The notes under the pieces are model-generated. The model ran no database searches. It saw nothing but the letters and a program-made list of their open reading frames with translations, and had not been told where the DNA came from. Made by a program: the position numbers and the translations under genes. A stretch of DNA of 64,000 nucleotides from an uncultured Chlorobiaceae bacterium. GTDB lineage: Bacteria > Bacteroidota > Chlorobiia > Chlorobiales > Chlorobiaceae. This document shows, piece by piece, positions 35,837 through 46,989 of the stretch. The stretch's first letter is position 1. The number at the start of each line of letters is the position of its first letter. The stretch is taken from positions 1 through 64,000 of the forward strand of contig CAITSZ010000017.1 in the NCBI GenBank assembly GCA_903895195.1, in the 5' to 3' direction.

Positions 35837-37009
35837 TTATCGATTGTGACCTTGCCGGCTTATAACCCCCCACTTTCCAGTTGATGCATTACCAATCCTC
35901 ACAGGGGCAAGGCCTTGTGAAAATTTACCAACCAGATCAAATTGCGGATTGATGACCATTTTCCCCTGTTTATCAATAAATCCCCATTTCCCGGTTATTG
36001 AATCCCCAATTCTTACTGCCGCAAGGCCTTCTGAAAAGTCACCCGCCAGATCAAATTTCCGGTTGATCACCACTTTTCCCTGTTTGTCAATAAACCCATA
36101 TTTCGCTGTGGTTCCCTGACCCATTTTAACGCAGGCAAGATCCTCTGAAAATCGGCATTTATTATCAAACTGCGGATTGATGACCATTTTTCCCTGTTTA
36201 TCGATAAATCCCCATTTCCCACTGTTTCTATCACCGAGCCGAATGACTGCCAGACCATCTTTAAAAGGCTCAGCATAGTCGAATTGCAAAGAGATAACAA
36301 CATGACCCTGTTTATCAATAAATCCCCATTTTCCATATTTTTCACTTCCCATTTTCATTGGCGCAAGACCTTCTGAAAAGTCACCTACAAGATCGAATTG
36401 AGGGTTGATGACATAGACCCCTTTGTTATCAATAAAACCCCATTTTCCCGAAATGGCGTCACCAACTCTCATGGCAGCAAGACCCTCTCTAAAGCCATGT
36501 TCAGCATCGAATTTCGGGGTGACTACGACTTTTCCTCGTTTATCAATAAATCCATATTTACCCGTAAATGCATCACCATCTCTCATCAGGGCAAGACCTT
36601 CAAAAAAGTCACCTACAAAAAAGAATTGTGGCCTGATGACCATTTTCCCATGGGTGTCAATAAATCCATATTTACCATCAGTTTCATCACCCATTTTCAC
36701 TGCTGCCAATCCTTCTGAAAATTCTTGGACATTATCAAACTTCGGTGCAATGGGCATTTTTCCCTGCAGGTCTACAAAACCTTGTTTAAAAGAAAGTGAA
36801 TCTCCAATCTTAACTGCAGCAAAGCCCTCTTTAAACGCTTCAACAGCAAAAAATTGTGGGTTGATAACTATTTGGCACGTATTGTCAACTGAAATTTCGG
36901 ACGACTCCCCGCTGCATCCAGACAGAATGCAAAGAGCTATACTTAGAAGAGGTGTTTTAAAGAAGCCGGATATATTCATTATACATGGGATTTGATCATG
37001 ACAGACCAA
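35837..37009 (-). CDS. WG-repeat protein, probable lipoprotein
   Basis: Signal with LCILSGCSGESS lipobox; about nine units of (K/F)(W/Y/Q)GF(I/V)D..GK.VI.P.F. Confidence 0.88.
   Translation of the reverse strand: MVCHDQIPCIMNISGFFKTPLLSIALCILSGCSGESSEISVDNTCQIVINPQFFAVEAFKEGFAAVKIGDSLSFKQGFVDLQGKMPIAPKFDNVQEFSEGLAAVKMGDETDGKYGFIDTHGKMVIRPQFFFVGDFFEGLALMRDGDAFTGKYGFIDKRGKVVVTPKFDAEHGFREGLAAMRVGDAISGKWGFIDNKGVYVINPQFDLVGDFSEGLAPMKMGSEKYGKWGFIDKQGHVVISLQFDYAEPFKDGLAVIRLGDRNSGKWGFIDKQGKMVINPQFDNKCRFSEDLACVKMGQGTTAKYGFIDKQGKVVINRKFDLAGDFSEGLAAVRIGDSITGKWGFIDKQGKMVINPQFDLVGKFSQGLAPVRIGNASTGKWGVISRQGHNR
35850..36890 (-). repeat. Tandem WG-repeat coding units, roughly 120 bp period
   Basis: Recurrent tttatcaataaatcc(c/a)(c/t)attt.cc blocks on the plus strand matching GKWGFIDKQG in each unit. 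Confidence 0.85.
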
Positions 37010-37419
37010 AGAAAAATCCGATCAAATACTCATCGTGGATCAACAAAAGAGCCATCGAGTCAAACATCTGGCGCTTGTTATAGAAGATTTTGTACACAAC
37101 CGATTTGTAACGCGGCGGACTAATACTTATCGGCATAAGTAGTTATTAAATAATGGTATAAAAACATTTCAAGTTATTTCAGGCTATAATAACAGCTGTT
37201 TTGTGTTGTTTCAGCCTTGAAAAGAGGATGAAATATTAAAACATGCAAAATATCCATTAAATAAATGATAAGAGAGTGTAAAATTCGCTATGTCAATATT
37301 ATTCATCAATAATACGCGTCCGGTTCCAATGCTTTGCCCATGCATTATTAATTCGATGACATCATGTAACAGAGTGTCTTAATGAACGGGCTTATACCAC
37401 AGTGATTCATTTCAAATTC

Positions 37420-38052
37420 ATGTATTTCGTGCCTGCACAGCGATTAATTTTCGGGTTGATTTTTACCATGGGACTGCTGAGTGTTCCGGCTTATGCTGCT
37501 GATCCCTCTTATATCGGTGAGAATATCCAGAGATCGTCGAATAACGACATAGAATCGAGCAATCAATCGGCACAAATCCAGCAAGGTGCCATGCAGGCTT
37601 TTTCTGGTATCACCCTGATGAGTGTTTTCAGCACGAGCTTCAAAAGTTTCAGATTTGAGGCTGAAATTGGCTATCAGCGAAACGATGCTGACAAGCTCAT
37701 ACTTGATTCCGGTCTATTTATGTTCAGAGGTAATTATTCGGTAACCTCATATATGGTAAATGGGTACTATAATTTTTTTCCCGGTACTGGTAGTCCTTAT
37801 GTTACAGCAGGCTTTGGGCTGGCTCAGGTCAGTATCCATAACAAGGTAAATCCAACTAATACGATTTCCGAAACATATTCAGGGGCCGGGTATCAGGTGG
37901 GTATCGGTTTTGACGTTATAGCCGCAAAAAACATATTTTTTGATGTACGCTACCGCTATTTCGGAACCTATCCTGTCAGCCTCAATAATCATAACGGCTC
38001 TTTTAAAGCGCCCGGCAACAGTGTTATGTTTGGGTTGGTCGTCGGATTATAA
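37420..38052 (+). CDS. Outer-membrane beta-barrel protein
   Basis: Signal peptide ...MGLLSVPAYAAD, alternating amphipathic strands, C-terminal FGLVVGL. Confidence 0.7.
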   Translation: MYFVPAQRLIFGLIFTMGLLSVPAYAADPSYIGENIQRSSNNDIESSNQSAQIQQGAMQAFSGITLMSVFSTSFKSFRFEAEIGYQRNDADKLILDSGLFMFRGNYSVTSYMVNGYYNFFPGTGSPYVTAGFGLAQVSIHNKVNPTNTISETYSGAGYQVGIGFDVIAAKNIFFDVRYRYFGTYPVSLNNHNGSFKAPGNSVMFGLVVGL

Positions 38053-38150
38053 TTCGGAGGGTTGATTTTCTGTTGCGGAAAGAGGAGAATATAGCTGCTC
38101 GTATACCCCGCAGCAGAGCTACGGGGATGTATGGAAATAGGTTGCAGGGA

Positions 38151-39692
38151 TCACTCCCACTCAATTGTGGCCGGAGGTTTGGATGATATGTCATAGGCCA
38201 CTCTGTTGATGCCGCGCACTTCATTGATGATTCGGTTTGAGACGCGGGCAAGAAAATCATGAGGCAGTTGGGCCCAGTCTGCAGTCATTCCGTCTGTCGA
38301 TTCAACAGCCCTGAGTGCAAGAACATTTTCGTAGGTTCGTTTGTCGCCCATGACACCTACTGACTGCACCGGAAGCAGCACAGCAAAAGCCTGCCAAACC
38401 TGCGTGTAGAGTCCGCTGGATTTCAGTTCTTCAATGTAGATTTCATCTGCATCCCGCAGTATATCCAGCCTCTCTTTGTTGAGCGATCCGAGTACTCTGA
38501 CTGCCAGGCCGGGGCCTGGAAAAGGATGGCGCATAAGGATATCCTCAGCGATACCGAGTTCACGTCCTACAGCACGGACCTCGTCCTTGAACAGCTCCCG
38601 AAGCGGCTCAATAAGCTTGAGTTTCATGCGTTTCGGCAATCCGCCCACGTTATGGTGCGATTTGATTGTTTCCGATGGCCCTTTGACACTTATGCTTTCT
38701 ATAACGTCAGGATAGAGAGTGCCCTGTACCAGAAACTTTTCATTATCAATATGTTCTTCAAATATCTGGATAAAAGTTCTGCCGATAATTTTACGCTTTT
38801 TTTCAGGAGCAGCAACGTTTTTCAGGCGTTTCAGGAATAGGTCGGATGCATCGGCAAGAGTCACCTTAAGGCCGAGTGGTTTGAGGAAGGTCATTACTTT
38901 TTCAGCTTCATGCTTTCTCAAGAGGCCGTTATCGACAAAAACGCAGTGCAGTTTTTTGCCGATTGCCCGACTTACAAGAACAGCTGCAACAGTTGAGTCT
39001 ACGCCGCCACTGATACCGCAGATGACAGTTTCTTTCCCAGCCTTGCGCGCTATTTCCTCAATCTGGTGCTCGATAAAGCTTTTTGATGACCAGTCAGGTT
39101 TTATACCGGCAATAGTGATAAGAAAGTTTGAGAGAAGCTGTTTGCCGTAAAGGGTATGCTGCACTTCAGGGTGAAACTGCAAACCATAAACTTTTAGAGC
39201 CGCTTTGCTGCCGCAGCTTTCAATCGCGCACATTTCAGAGTTTCCACTGCTCGCTGTTACTCTGAATCCTTCGGGCATCCTGATCACCTTGTCGCCATGG
39301 CTCATCCAGACGTCGGAGTCTGGAATATCCTGAAAGAGCAGACTCTCATGTTCACCGTCATGGGCGACCATAATTTTTGCACGACCGAACTCGTGTTTTA
39401 AAGAACCTGCAACTTCTCCACCGAAATGCTTTGCTATGGCCTGCAGACCATAGCAGATACCGAGTACAGGAATGCCGAGCGCAAAGATGCCTCCATCAGG
39501 CAGAATCGCTGATTCACCGTAGACGCTTGTGGGTCCCCCGGAAAGAATGATGGCTTTCGGGTTGTGTTCCCTGATAGTTTCAGGTGAGGCATTATAGGGA
39601 AGAATCTCAGAATAAATACCGAGTTCACGGATACGACGGGCTATCAACTGGGTGTATTGCGATCCGAAATCAAGAACTAAAACCGATTGCAT
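38151..39692 (-). CDS. guaA: GMP synthase (glutamine-hydrolysing)
   Basis: [41 protein letters not shown]-terminal KPPATIEWE. Confidence 0.98.
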   Translation of the reverse strand: MQSVLVLDFGSQYTQLIARRIRELGIYSEILPYNASPETIREHNPKAIILSGGPTSVYGESAILPDGGIFALGIPVLGICYGLQAIAKHFGGEVAGSLKHEFGRAKIMVAHDGEHESLLFQDIPDSDVWMSHGDKVIRMPEGFRVTASSGNSEMCAIESCGSKAALKVYGLQFHPEVQHTLYGKQLLSNFLITIAGIKPDWSSKSFIEHQIEEIARKAGKETVICGISGGVDSTVAAVLVSRAIGKKLHCVFVDNGLLRKHEAEKVMTFLKPLGLKVTLADASDLFLKRLKNVAAPEKKRKIIGRTFIQIFEEHIDNEKFLVQGTLYPDVIESISVKGPSETIKSHHNVGGLPKRMKLKLIEPLRELFKDEVRAVGRELGIAEDILMRHPFPGPGLAVRVLGSLNKERLDILRDADEIYIEELKSSGLYTQVWQAFAVLLPVQSVGVMGDKRTYENVLALRAVESTDGMTADWAQLPHDFLARVSNRIINEVRGINRVAYDISSKPPATIEWE

Positions 39693-39724
39693 AAAAAAAC
39701 TATTGTGTGTTAATGAGTGTGATA

Positions 39725-41983
39725 TCAGTAAACTTGCTCTGTTTTTTTTCGTACTGCAGGAACGGGATTCTGCGGAATCAAGGCTCCATTGCTGTTGCCT
39801 TCCGGGATATTGTTTACGTCGGGCGATTGACCAGGGCGGGACTGATAGTATTTAAATCCTTTAGGAGTGTAGTATTCGATATAGACGTTATTGCCCAGCA
39901 AATCGGAAGGGGTATTGGTAGGGCCGGATATTGGAACGGCAATAACTGTTTCAGGAATATGAAAATACCTGTTTTCGAGTTTCAGTGACCGGTCACCATA
40001 GCAGCGCTTCATAAATCCTGCCCATATAGGTAGCGCAGCACGTGCACCCTGCCCATACTCCATAGAGGTAAACTTGATGCGTTCGTCATCAAATCCTGTC
40101 CATACAACAGCAACAAGCTGAGGGGTGAACCCTGCAAACCAGGCGTCTCTCATACTCTGGGTCGTCCCTGTTTTGCCTGCGGCTTCAACATCAAATCCAT
40201 ACCGGGCACGAACTGCTGCGCCAGTTCCTTTGGCGATCACATCCTTGAGCATCGAAACCATCACAAAGTTGGTAGTAGAGTCAATAGCAAAGCGTCGGTT
40301 GAGGGTATATTTCGATAAAAGTCGACTGTGTTTGTCCTCTACCTTCAGGATTGAGACCGGTTCATTCCATATACCGTTGTTGGCAAATGTTGAAAATGCT
40401 CCCGCAAGTTCAAGCGGTGAGACTTCTGAGGTTCCGAGGGCTATTGAGAGGTTTGATGCCAAAGGCGAAGAGATTCCCATTCGTTTGGCATAACTGATTA
40501 TTTCTGATGTTGTAAGGTGTTCATAAGCAAGCCGTACAGTAACCTGGTTCAATGAGTGGGCCAATGCAGTGCGAAGTGTAGTCATGCCGCCAGATGAACC
40601 GTCAGAGTTTCTTGGCGACCAGACGGTGCCGTTACCGCTGTTAAGGGCAAGTGGCTGGTCAAGCACCTGAAAGTTTGCTGGAAAACCCTTATCGATGGCT
40701 GCAGTATAGACAAATGGCTTGAAGGTTGATCCCGGTTGACGTTTTGCCTGCCAGACGTGGTCAAACTGATACTTGTAATCATCAGGAGCAAACTTGTTGC
40801 CACCAACCCATGCCTTGACATGACCGTTGGTCGGGTCTATAGCCACAAGGGCAACCTGTATTCTGGTTTTTGCACGCAGGGTCTCATCCAGCCATACCTT
40901 GTCGGCCTTAAGTTTAGCCATTGCCTGCTGATCCGATTGCCCCTCTTCGATGAGCCCCTTGAATCGTTCGCTCTCTCTGATAATCTGGTTTTTCAGTGGT
41001 TCAGACCATCTCCATGCACGGTCAAAAGAAGCCTGCAGTTCAGCAAGGTGTTCAGATGCTGCAAGCTGGGCATAGCTCTGCATGCGGCTGTCAAGCGTTG
41101 TCTGAATGGAGAGTCCATCGCGGTAGAGGTCAATGTTCCCCAGGTTCGATGAAGGCCTGATGGTCTGGCGGATATATTCAGTGAAGTAGGGTGCCAGGCC
41201 CTGATGGCTTACCGCTGTGTATTTCAACACCAGAGGAGTTTTCTTGCCGGTTTCAGCCTGCTTTGGTGTTATAAATTGGGCTTTTTCCATCAGCGAAAGA
41301 ATAAGGTTCCTTCTTCCCACAGAACTTGAAGGATCTTTGGCCGGGTTGTAAGCAGTAGGATTTTTCAGCGTTGCAATCAGCGTTGCACTTTCAGGCAATG
41401 TAAGCCGGTAAGCCGGTTTACCGAAATAGGTATGTGCTGCAGCCTCTATGCCGTAAGCTCCTGATCCGAAATATACAGTGTTCAGATAGAGGGCAAGGAT
41501 CTCATCTTTTGTGTAGGTTTTTTCCAGTTCTATTGCGGTAACAAACTCCTTGACTTTTCGACTGACGGTACGCTCCTGGGTAAGGTAGAGGTTTTTGGCA
41601 AGCTGCTGGGTAATGGTACTTGCTCCCTGCCAGCGGGTCCGTCCCTTAAGGATATTTTCACCCATTGCCAGTGTAAGTCTTCTCAGATCAACACCCCAGT
41701 GCTGGTAAAAAGCGACGTCTTCGGTAGCGATTAACGCATAGCGAGTTGAAAGCGGAATGGATTTAAGAGGAATGAACGTTCGGTTTTTCAGAAAAAACTT
41801 GTGAAGGAGGACACCATCTTCCGAATAGACAAGAGAGGCAAGTTCCGGATTTGGGTTTTCAAGTTCTTCAAGGCTCGGCAGTCCCAGAAAGTTGCTCATC
41901 GCCGATAACTTCAGGCTTGTAAGAGTTATGGTAATGAAAAAGGCAACAAAGAGAAGAGTGCCTTTGGTAAATATTTTACTCAC
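39725..41983 (-). CDS. Class A penicillin-binding protein (PBP1-type)
   Basis: [29 protein letters not shown] transglycosylase; [34 protein letters not shown] transpeptidase. Confidence 0.95.
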   Translation of the reverse strand: MSKIFTKGTLLFVAFFITITLTSLKLSAMSNFLGLPSLEELENPNPELASLVYSEDGVLLHKFFLKNRTFIPLKSIPLSTRYALIATEDVAFYQHWGVDLRRLTLAMGENILKGRTRWQGASTITQQLAKNLYLTQERTVSRKVKEFVTAIELEKTYTKDEILALYLNTVYFGSGAYGIEAAAHTYFGKPAYRLTLPESATLIATLKNPTAYNPAKDPSSSVGRRNLILSLMEKAQFITPKQAETGKKTPLVLKYTAVSHQGLAPYFTEYIRQTIRPSSNLGNIDLYRDGLSIQTTLDSRMQSYAQLAASEHLAELQASFDRAWRWSEPLKNQIIRESERFKGLIEEGQSDQQAMAKLKADKVWLDETLRAKTRIQVALVAIDPTNGHVKAWVGGNKFAPDDYKYQFDHVWQAKRQPGSTFKPFVYTAAIDKGFPANFQVLDQPLALNSGNGTVWSPRNSDGSSGGMTTLRTALAHSLNQVTVRLAYEHLTTSEIISYAKRMGISSPLASNLSIALGTSEVSPLELAGAFSTFANNGIWNEPVSILKVEDKHSRLLSKYTLNRRFAIDSTTNFVMVSMLKDVIAKGTGAAVRARYGFDVEAAGKTGTTQSMRDAWFAGFTPQLVAVVWTGFDDERIKFTSMEYGQGARAALPIWAGFMKRCYGDRSLKLENRYFHIPETVIAVPISGPTNTPSDLLGNNVYIEYYTPKGFKYYQSRPGQSPDVNNIPEGNSNGALIPQNPVPAVRKKTEQVY

Positions 41984-42045
41984 AGTATCGATTGATCTTT
42001 AGTGTTGGATTCCCTGTCGCAATATGATGGTCATGAAATCAGCTG

Positions 42046-42954
42046 TTATGTATTGGCTCTGTTTTCCAGCGGACTCTTTTTATAAAATTGTTCAGCAAAT
42101 TCAAAATGTTTTTTCAGTTCCCCGGCAAACTCAGCAGTCTCTTCAAGCATCGGCAAGTGGCCGAGATCCATGAATTTTGCAAGCCTTGTAGGTACTGATG
42201 CCTCTTGCTGGCGTTTTTTAAAGAGCGATATTGTTCCTTCGGGAGGGATGGTATGATCCGCCATTCCTACACAGCATAAAACCGGCGAAGCGATATTGAT
42301 AACATGGCGGGTGTATCTCCTCAGTGCCTCAGGGTCGATGGAAAACTTTCCGACAGCGTTTGTTGCTTCTTTGTCGGACTGTGTGAAGTCTTCAACAATG
42401 ATATCGTGGTACTCTTTTGGGATCTCTTTCGATGCAGCCCTCTTGATAAAAAGGCTTTTCAGCGGTTCGTGCAGAAAAATGTTGCGGAAACTCATTGAAA
42501 AATCAATCAGTCCGCTTAGAAACATAAGGCCAAGAGAGGTAAGCGCTGTCTCTTCAAAAATACCACAGGCAACGATAGTTGCCGATAAAAGTGCTTCACG
42601 ATATCGAATGCAGAGTTCGGTTGCAACCATACCACCCATCGAATGCCCGACAATATGAAGCTCTTTTGATTTCTGGAGATCCAGATGTTCTATGAGTGCA
42701 CCAGCTTCATCGGTAAAGCCCTGAATGGTAAAGGTCGGCTTATATCCCGTGATGACAGTTTTTCCTGTACCACTCTGGTCATAGGTAATGCATCGGTAAT
42801 CCTTCGAGAGTACATTGACAAGCGGCTTCCAATATCGTGACGATACTGCCCAGCCGTTCACAAAAAGCACGACGCTTTTTCCCTTGCCGGAAGGATCGGA
42901 ATCAGCAGTGTCTTCGTAATAAAGTTTACATCGGGATAACTCTAAATAACTCAT
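42046..42954 (-). CDS. Alpha/beta hydrolase fold protein
   Basis: LFVNGWAVSSRYW, YDQSGTGKT, IVGHSMGGMVATEL nucleophile elbow, DLGHLPMLEE. Confidence 0.88.
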   Translation of the reverse strand: MSYLELSRCKLYYEDTADSDPSGKGKSVVLFVNGWAVSSRYWKPLVNVLSKDYRCITYDQSGTGKTVITGYKPTFTIQGFTDEAGALIEHLDLQKSKELHIVGHSMGGMVATELCIRYREALLSATIVACGIFEETALTSLGLMFLSGLIDFSMSFRNIFLHEPLKSLFIKRAASKEIPKEYHDIIVEDFTQSDKEATNAVGKFSIDPEALRRYTRHVINIASPVLCCVGMADHTIPPEGTISLFKKRQQEASVPTRLAKFMDLGHLPMLEETAEFAGELKKHFEFAEQFYKKSPLENRANT

Positions 42955-43123
42955 CGGAGTTGCATGGTTTCTTATGGAAAAGACAAACCAATATATAACA
43001 ATAATAACTTTTCTCATGTCTCTCCGCGCTCAACAGGGCCAGCCGGGATTTTGCGACTCATTGCTTCAATGACTACATTAGTGAAGCTAAAACAGAGAGG
43101 GTTCACTATTCAACGGGTTCAAC

Positions 43124-43786
43124 ATGGATTATTCTTTTACCGTTCTTATCTCGTCCCTCGCAGACTTCATTCTCCACATTGATACCCATCTTCAGCTCCT
43201 TGCCGCACAATATGGACTCTGGCTTTATGCTATTCTTTTTCTCATTATTTTCAGTGAAACAGGATTTGTTGTTACTCCGTTTCTGCCAGGTGACTCTCTT
43301 CTTTTTGCCGCGGGCTCTCTGGCATCAATGCCCGGCTCATCGCTTGATCCGCACTTACTTTTTGTCCTCTTTTTTATTGCAGCAGTGTTGGGCGATACCG
43401 TTAACTACCAGATTGGGCAAAAGATCGGCCCCAAAGTATTTCAATACGAAAAGTCCCGTTTTTTAAATCCGGAGCATCTTGCAAAAACAAATGGTTTTTT
43501 TGAAAAATATGGAGGCAAGACTATAATAATTGCCCGCTTCATTCCCATTATCAGAACATTTGCTCCATTTGTTGCCGGCGTGGGAGTTATGACTTATAGC
43601 CGATTTATTCTGTTTAATGTTGTCGGTGCCGCCCTTTGGGTAGGACTGTTCAGTTACAGCGGCTATTTTTTTGGTCAGCTTCCTCTTGTTCAGCAGAACT
43701 TCAAGCTGCTGATTATGGCTATTATTGTCATCTCCCTAATGCCGCCGGTTGTTGAGTATCTGAAGCATCGATTCCGGCGTATATAG
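43124..43786 (+). CDS. DedA-family membrane protein
   Basis: [42 protein letters not shown]. Confidence 0.93.
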   Translation: MDYSFTVLISSLADFILHIDTHLQLLAAQYGLWLYAILFLIIFSETGFVVTPFLPGDSLLFAAGSLASMPGSSLDPHLLFVLFFIAAVLGDTVNYQIGQKIGPKVFQYEKSRFLNPEHLAKTNGFFEKYGGKTIIIARFIPIIRTFAPFVAGVGVMTYSRFILFNVVGAALWVGLFSYSGYFFGQLPLVQQNFKLLIMAIIVISLMPPVVEYLKHRFRRI

Positions 43787-44111
43787 GTTAATCTCGAATG
43801 TGTATAGAATGTTGATAACGAGGCGTTTCAAGGCGTCCTGTCTCAAGTGAAGTGTCTCGCTTTACGGCGTTGTTATTTATCTAACTTGTTTATTAAAAGA
43901 AAGATAGGTTTAATTTTTGCGCTAAGAATGCCGTCTTTTTTCCTGTTTCTGCAAAAAGCAGAATGCTGTTGATCTCTTGCTGAAATGTTGATAAAGTGCA
44001 GTTGTGCCTTGTGTTTGATCAGTAACTACGCTTGTTTCAGAGCCAGAGTCCTCGAAAAAAGATTATTTTAATCCACAGATTTTCTTATAATTACTTCCTT
44101 ATCTGACTTAT

Positions 44112-44185
44112 CGGCGTATAGCGCAGCCTGGTAGCGCACTTCCTTGGGGTGGAAGGGGTCGTGGGTTCAAATCCCGCTACGCCGA
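44112..44185 (+). tRNA. tRNA-Pro(GGG)
   Basis: CGGCGTA/TACGCCG acceptor, CTTCC-TTGGGGT-GGAAG anticodon arm. Confidence 0.93.
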
Positions 44186-44232
44186 CTCATATACTCTCCC
44201 CTTTTCTTGTTGCGGTTCTGTATATTTCAACC

Positions 44233-45495
44233 ATGGATACCCTTGCGAAATTACAGATACTTTCCGGTGCGGCGCGTTACGACGCTTCGTGTGCTTCCAG
44301 CGGAAGCAAACGCGAGGGGCTCAATGGCGGAACCGGCAATACATCCAGCAGCGGCATCTGCCACTCATGGGCGGATGACGGACGGTGTATCTCGCTATTA
44401 AAAATCCTTCTTTCCAACGACTGCATCTACGACTGTGCCTACTGTGTGAACCGGTCTACCAATCCTGTTGAGCGAGCATCTTTTACTGCCCGAGAAGTGA
44501 TTGATCTTACTCTTGATTTTTACCGTCGAAACTACATTGAAGGCCTTTTTTTAAGCTCTGCTGTCCTTCAGAGTCCCGATAATACTATGGAACGTATGGT
44601 CAGGGTTGCCGAAGCCCTGCGCACCGAAGAGCAGTTCGGCGGATACATACACATGAAAATCATTCCTGGCAGCAGCAGTGAACTTGTACGAAAAGCCGGC
44701 CTCTATGCCGATCGTATCAGCGTCAACATTGAGCTCCCTTCCCAAGCTTCGCTTCAGCGACTTGCACCACAAAAGCATAAACATGCGATTCTTGAGCCAA
44801 TGGCGCTTATCGGCAGGGAGATAGCGACCAGCCTGGTAGAGCGCAAGGCGAGTCGCCGGGCACCCCTGTTTGCTCCTGCAGGCCAGAGTACCCAGATGAT
44901 TATCGGGGCAAGCCCGGAAACCGATTTTCAGATATTGCGACTTTCCGAGGGGCTCTATAAAAAAATGAACCTCAAACGCGTCTACTATTCTGCTTATGTG
45001 CCGGTTATAGCTGATAACCGTCTTCCCGTGCTTGCCGCTCCCCCTCTTTTACGAGAACACCGCCTCTATCAGGCCGATTGGCTGTTGCGCTTTTACGGCT
45101 TTTCTGCCGAAGAGATCCTTTCGGACGATGCACCTCATCTTGATGAATCGTTCGATCCCAAGACAGCCTGGGCTCTCGGCCACCCTGAATTTTTTCCGGT
45201 TGAGATTAATCGCGCAGACTATGCCACACTCTTGCGAGTACCCGGTATCGGGGTACTTTCAGCCAAACGAATTGTCGCTGCCCGCCGCTTTTCTCTCATT
45301 ACCCCTGAGGGCTTGAAAAAAATAGGGGTAGTTATTAAACGGGCTAAATATTTTATCACATGCTCTGGCCGGTCTTCTGAAAAACATGATTCTCCACCAG
45401 GACTTATCCGCCAGCGGCTCCTGCTTGGCGATAGCAGAGAGGCGGCGGTGTCGGCACTTCCCAAACAACTTGTATTGCCAGGTCTTTTTGCATAA
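44233..45495 (+). CDS. Putative DNA modification/repair radical SAM protein with C-terminal helix-hairpin-helix
   Basis: CIYDCAYCVNR radical SAM motif; LLRVPGIGVLSAKRIVAARR HhH; ORF start at 44149 rejected because it overlaps tRNA-Pro. Confidence 0.87.
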   Translation: MDTLAKLQILSGAARYDASCASSGSKREGLNGGTGNTSSSGICHSWADDGRCISLLKILLSNDCIYDCAYCVNRSTNPVERASFTAREVIDLTLDFYRRNYIEGLFLSSAVLQSPDNTMERMVRVAEALRTEEQFGGYIHMKIIPGSSSELVRKAGLYADRISVNIELPSQASLQRLAPQKHKHAILEPMALIGREIATSLVERKASRRAPLFAPAGQSTQMIIGASPETDFQILRLSEGLYKKMNLKRVYYSAYVPVIADNRLPVLAAPPLLREHRLYQADWLLRFYGFSAEEILSDDAPHLDESFDPKTAWALGHPEFFPVEINRADYATLLRVPGIGVLSAKRIVAARRFSLITPEGLKKIGVVIKRAKYFITCSGRSSEKHDSPPGLIRQRLLLGDSREAAVSALPKQLVLPGLFA

Positions 45496-45497
45496 CT

Positions 45498-46235
45498 ATG
45501 AACAGTTACCTTTACGACGGCACTGCTGACGGCCTGTTGTCCTCCATTGCATGGATTCTTGAAGAGGAGCCCGATCCGGAGAATGTTACGCTCCGGGAGC
45601 GCATGGATACTCTGTTTGAAGAGGGTTTCACTATAGGCACTGATGCAACCCTGGCAGAATCGCTGTTTTTCCGGCTGAAACATCATGCGCCCGACGCTGC
45701 GCATACCCTCTATTCCTTCATGCTTGCAGAAAAGGAGGGGATGGAAACCAGTCTTCTGCATTATGTTTCATTAGCCTTCAAGCATGGCGACAAGGTTAAG
45801 GGTTATCTCACTCATCCGGCTGTTCGTGATATTATCAATGTCGCAAAAAAAGCCGGCAGGGAGCTGCACCGGATGAAAGGACTTCTAAGATTCGAAAAAC
45901 TTCAGGATGGTGCATATCTTGCGAAAATGGAACCAGACTACAATATCATCAACCCCCTTGCCTACCACTTCAGCCGCAGGCTCAAGGCGCAGCATTGGTT
46001 TCTCTATGATGTCAAACGGCGCATTGCAGCCCGCTGGGACAATGGCACCCTTCAGTTTGGTACCATCGAACAATTCACCACTCCCGCCCTCTCTGAAGAC
46101 GAAAAAAAGGTACAGGCACTCTGGCAGGCCTTCTTTAAAACCATAGCCATCCCCGATCGCAAAAATCCACGTCTCCAGAAATCCAATATGCCCATGAAAT
46201 ACTGGAAATATCTTATTGAGAAGCAGGGGGAGTGA
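45498..46235 (+). CDS. DUF4130 / TIGR03915-like putative DNA metabolism protein
   Basis: MNSYLYDGTADGLLSSIAWI start typical of this partner; 2 nt after the radical SAM stop. Confidence 0.75.
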   Translation: MNSYLYDGTADGLLSSIAWILEEEPDPENVTLRERMDTLFEEGFTIGTDATLAESLFFRLKHHAPDAAHTLYSFMLAEKEGMETSLLHYVSLAFKHGDKVKGYLTHPAVRDIINVAKKAGRELHRMKGLLRFEKLQDGAYLAKMEPDYNIINPLAYHFSRRLKAQHWFLYDVKRRIAARWDNGTLQFGTIEQFTTPALSEDEKKVQALWQAFFKTIAIPDRKNPRLQKSNMPMKYWKYLIEKQGE

Positions 46236-46256
46236 AAAATAAAAACAGATTTTACT

Positions 46257-46967
46257 ATGAGTCTGACAGAAACAGCAGAAAAAGCAATTGCCGCCTATGG
46301 AGGGCGAGCGCTTTGGGAAAACGCTAAAACTCTGGAAACCAGGATAAGTGCTTCCGGCCTTGCATTTACCCTGAAGCGACGGCCCTTTTTCCGCCATGCC
46401 ATAATGGTTTTAGATGTTCACCGACCATTTTCAACCTTGACCCCGATTGGCCGAAGCCCTGCTATCACTGGAATACTTGAGGGCCTTGACGTACGGCTGG
46501 AAAATGAAGAGGGGAAGGTCATTGCAGAGCGGAGGAATGCACGCGATTATTTCAAAATCGGCAGAAGGTTGTTCTACTGGGATGACCTCGATATGGCCTA
46601 TTTCGCCAACTATGCTTCCTGGAATTATTTTACCCTGCCGGCGCTGCTGATGCGTGAGGAAATCACCTGGAAGGAGCTCGAACCGGGTTGGCTTGAGGCG
46701 CGATTTCCTGACGCAATTCCGACTCACAGCCGGGTGCAGCGATTCAGGTTTGACCCAGAGACCGGCCGCCTGATTCAACATGACTATACTGCAGATATCA
46801 TCAGCCCGCTTGCAGCAGCATCCAATGTTGTTCTGCAGCACGCGCAAAACAGCACCGGACTTGTCTACCCTTCGGTAAGGCGGGTAACCCCCAAAGGGCC
46901 GAAAGGCAAGCCGCTCGGTGGCCCGGTATTGATTCACCTTGATATTCACGATTTCAGGCTGATGTAG
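46257..46967 (+). CDS. Conserved hypothetical protein
   Basis: Intact ORF between the DUF4130-like gene and glpK with 21-22 nt gaps; no recognised catalytic motif. Confidence 0.65.
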   Translation: MSLTETAEKAIAAYGGRALWENAKTLETRISASGLAFTLKRRPFFRHAIMVLDVHRPFSTLTPIGRSPAITGILEGLDVRLENEEGKVIAERRNARDYFKIGRRLFYWDDLDMAYFANYASWNYFTLPALLMREEITWKELEPGWLEARFPDAIPTHSRVQRFRFDPETGRLIQHDYTADIISPLAAASNVVLQHAQNSTGLVYPSVRRVTPKGPKGKPLGGPVLIHLDIHDFRLM

Positions 46968-46989
46968 GGCAACGAAGGAATAATAAAGC

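Noticed and set aside
36423-36995. 190-aa plus-strand repetitive ORF
   Set aside because: It is antisense to the WG-repeat gene; its repeats simply mirror that gene.
45219-45761. 180-aa minus-strand ORF
   Set aside because: It overlaps the well-supported radical SAM and DUF4130-like genes antisense.
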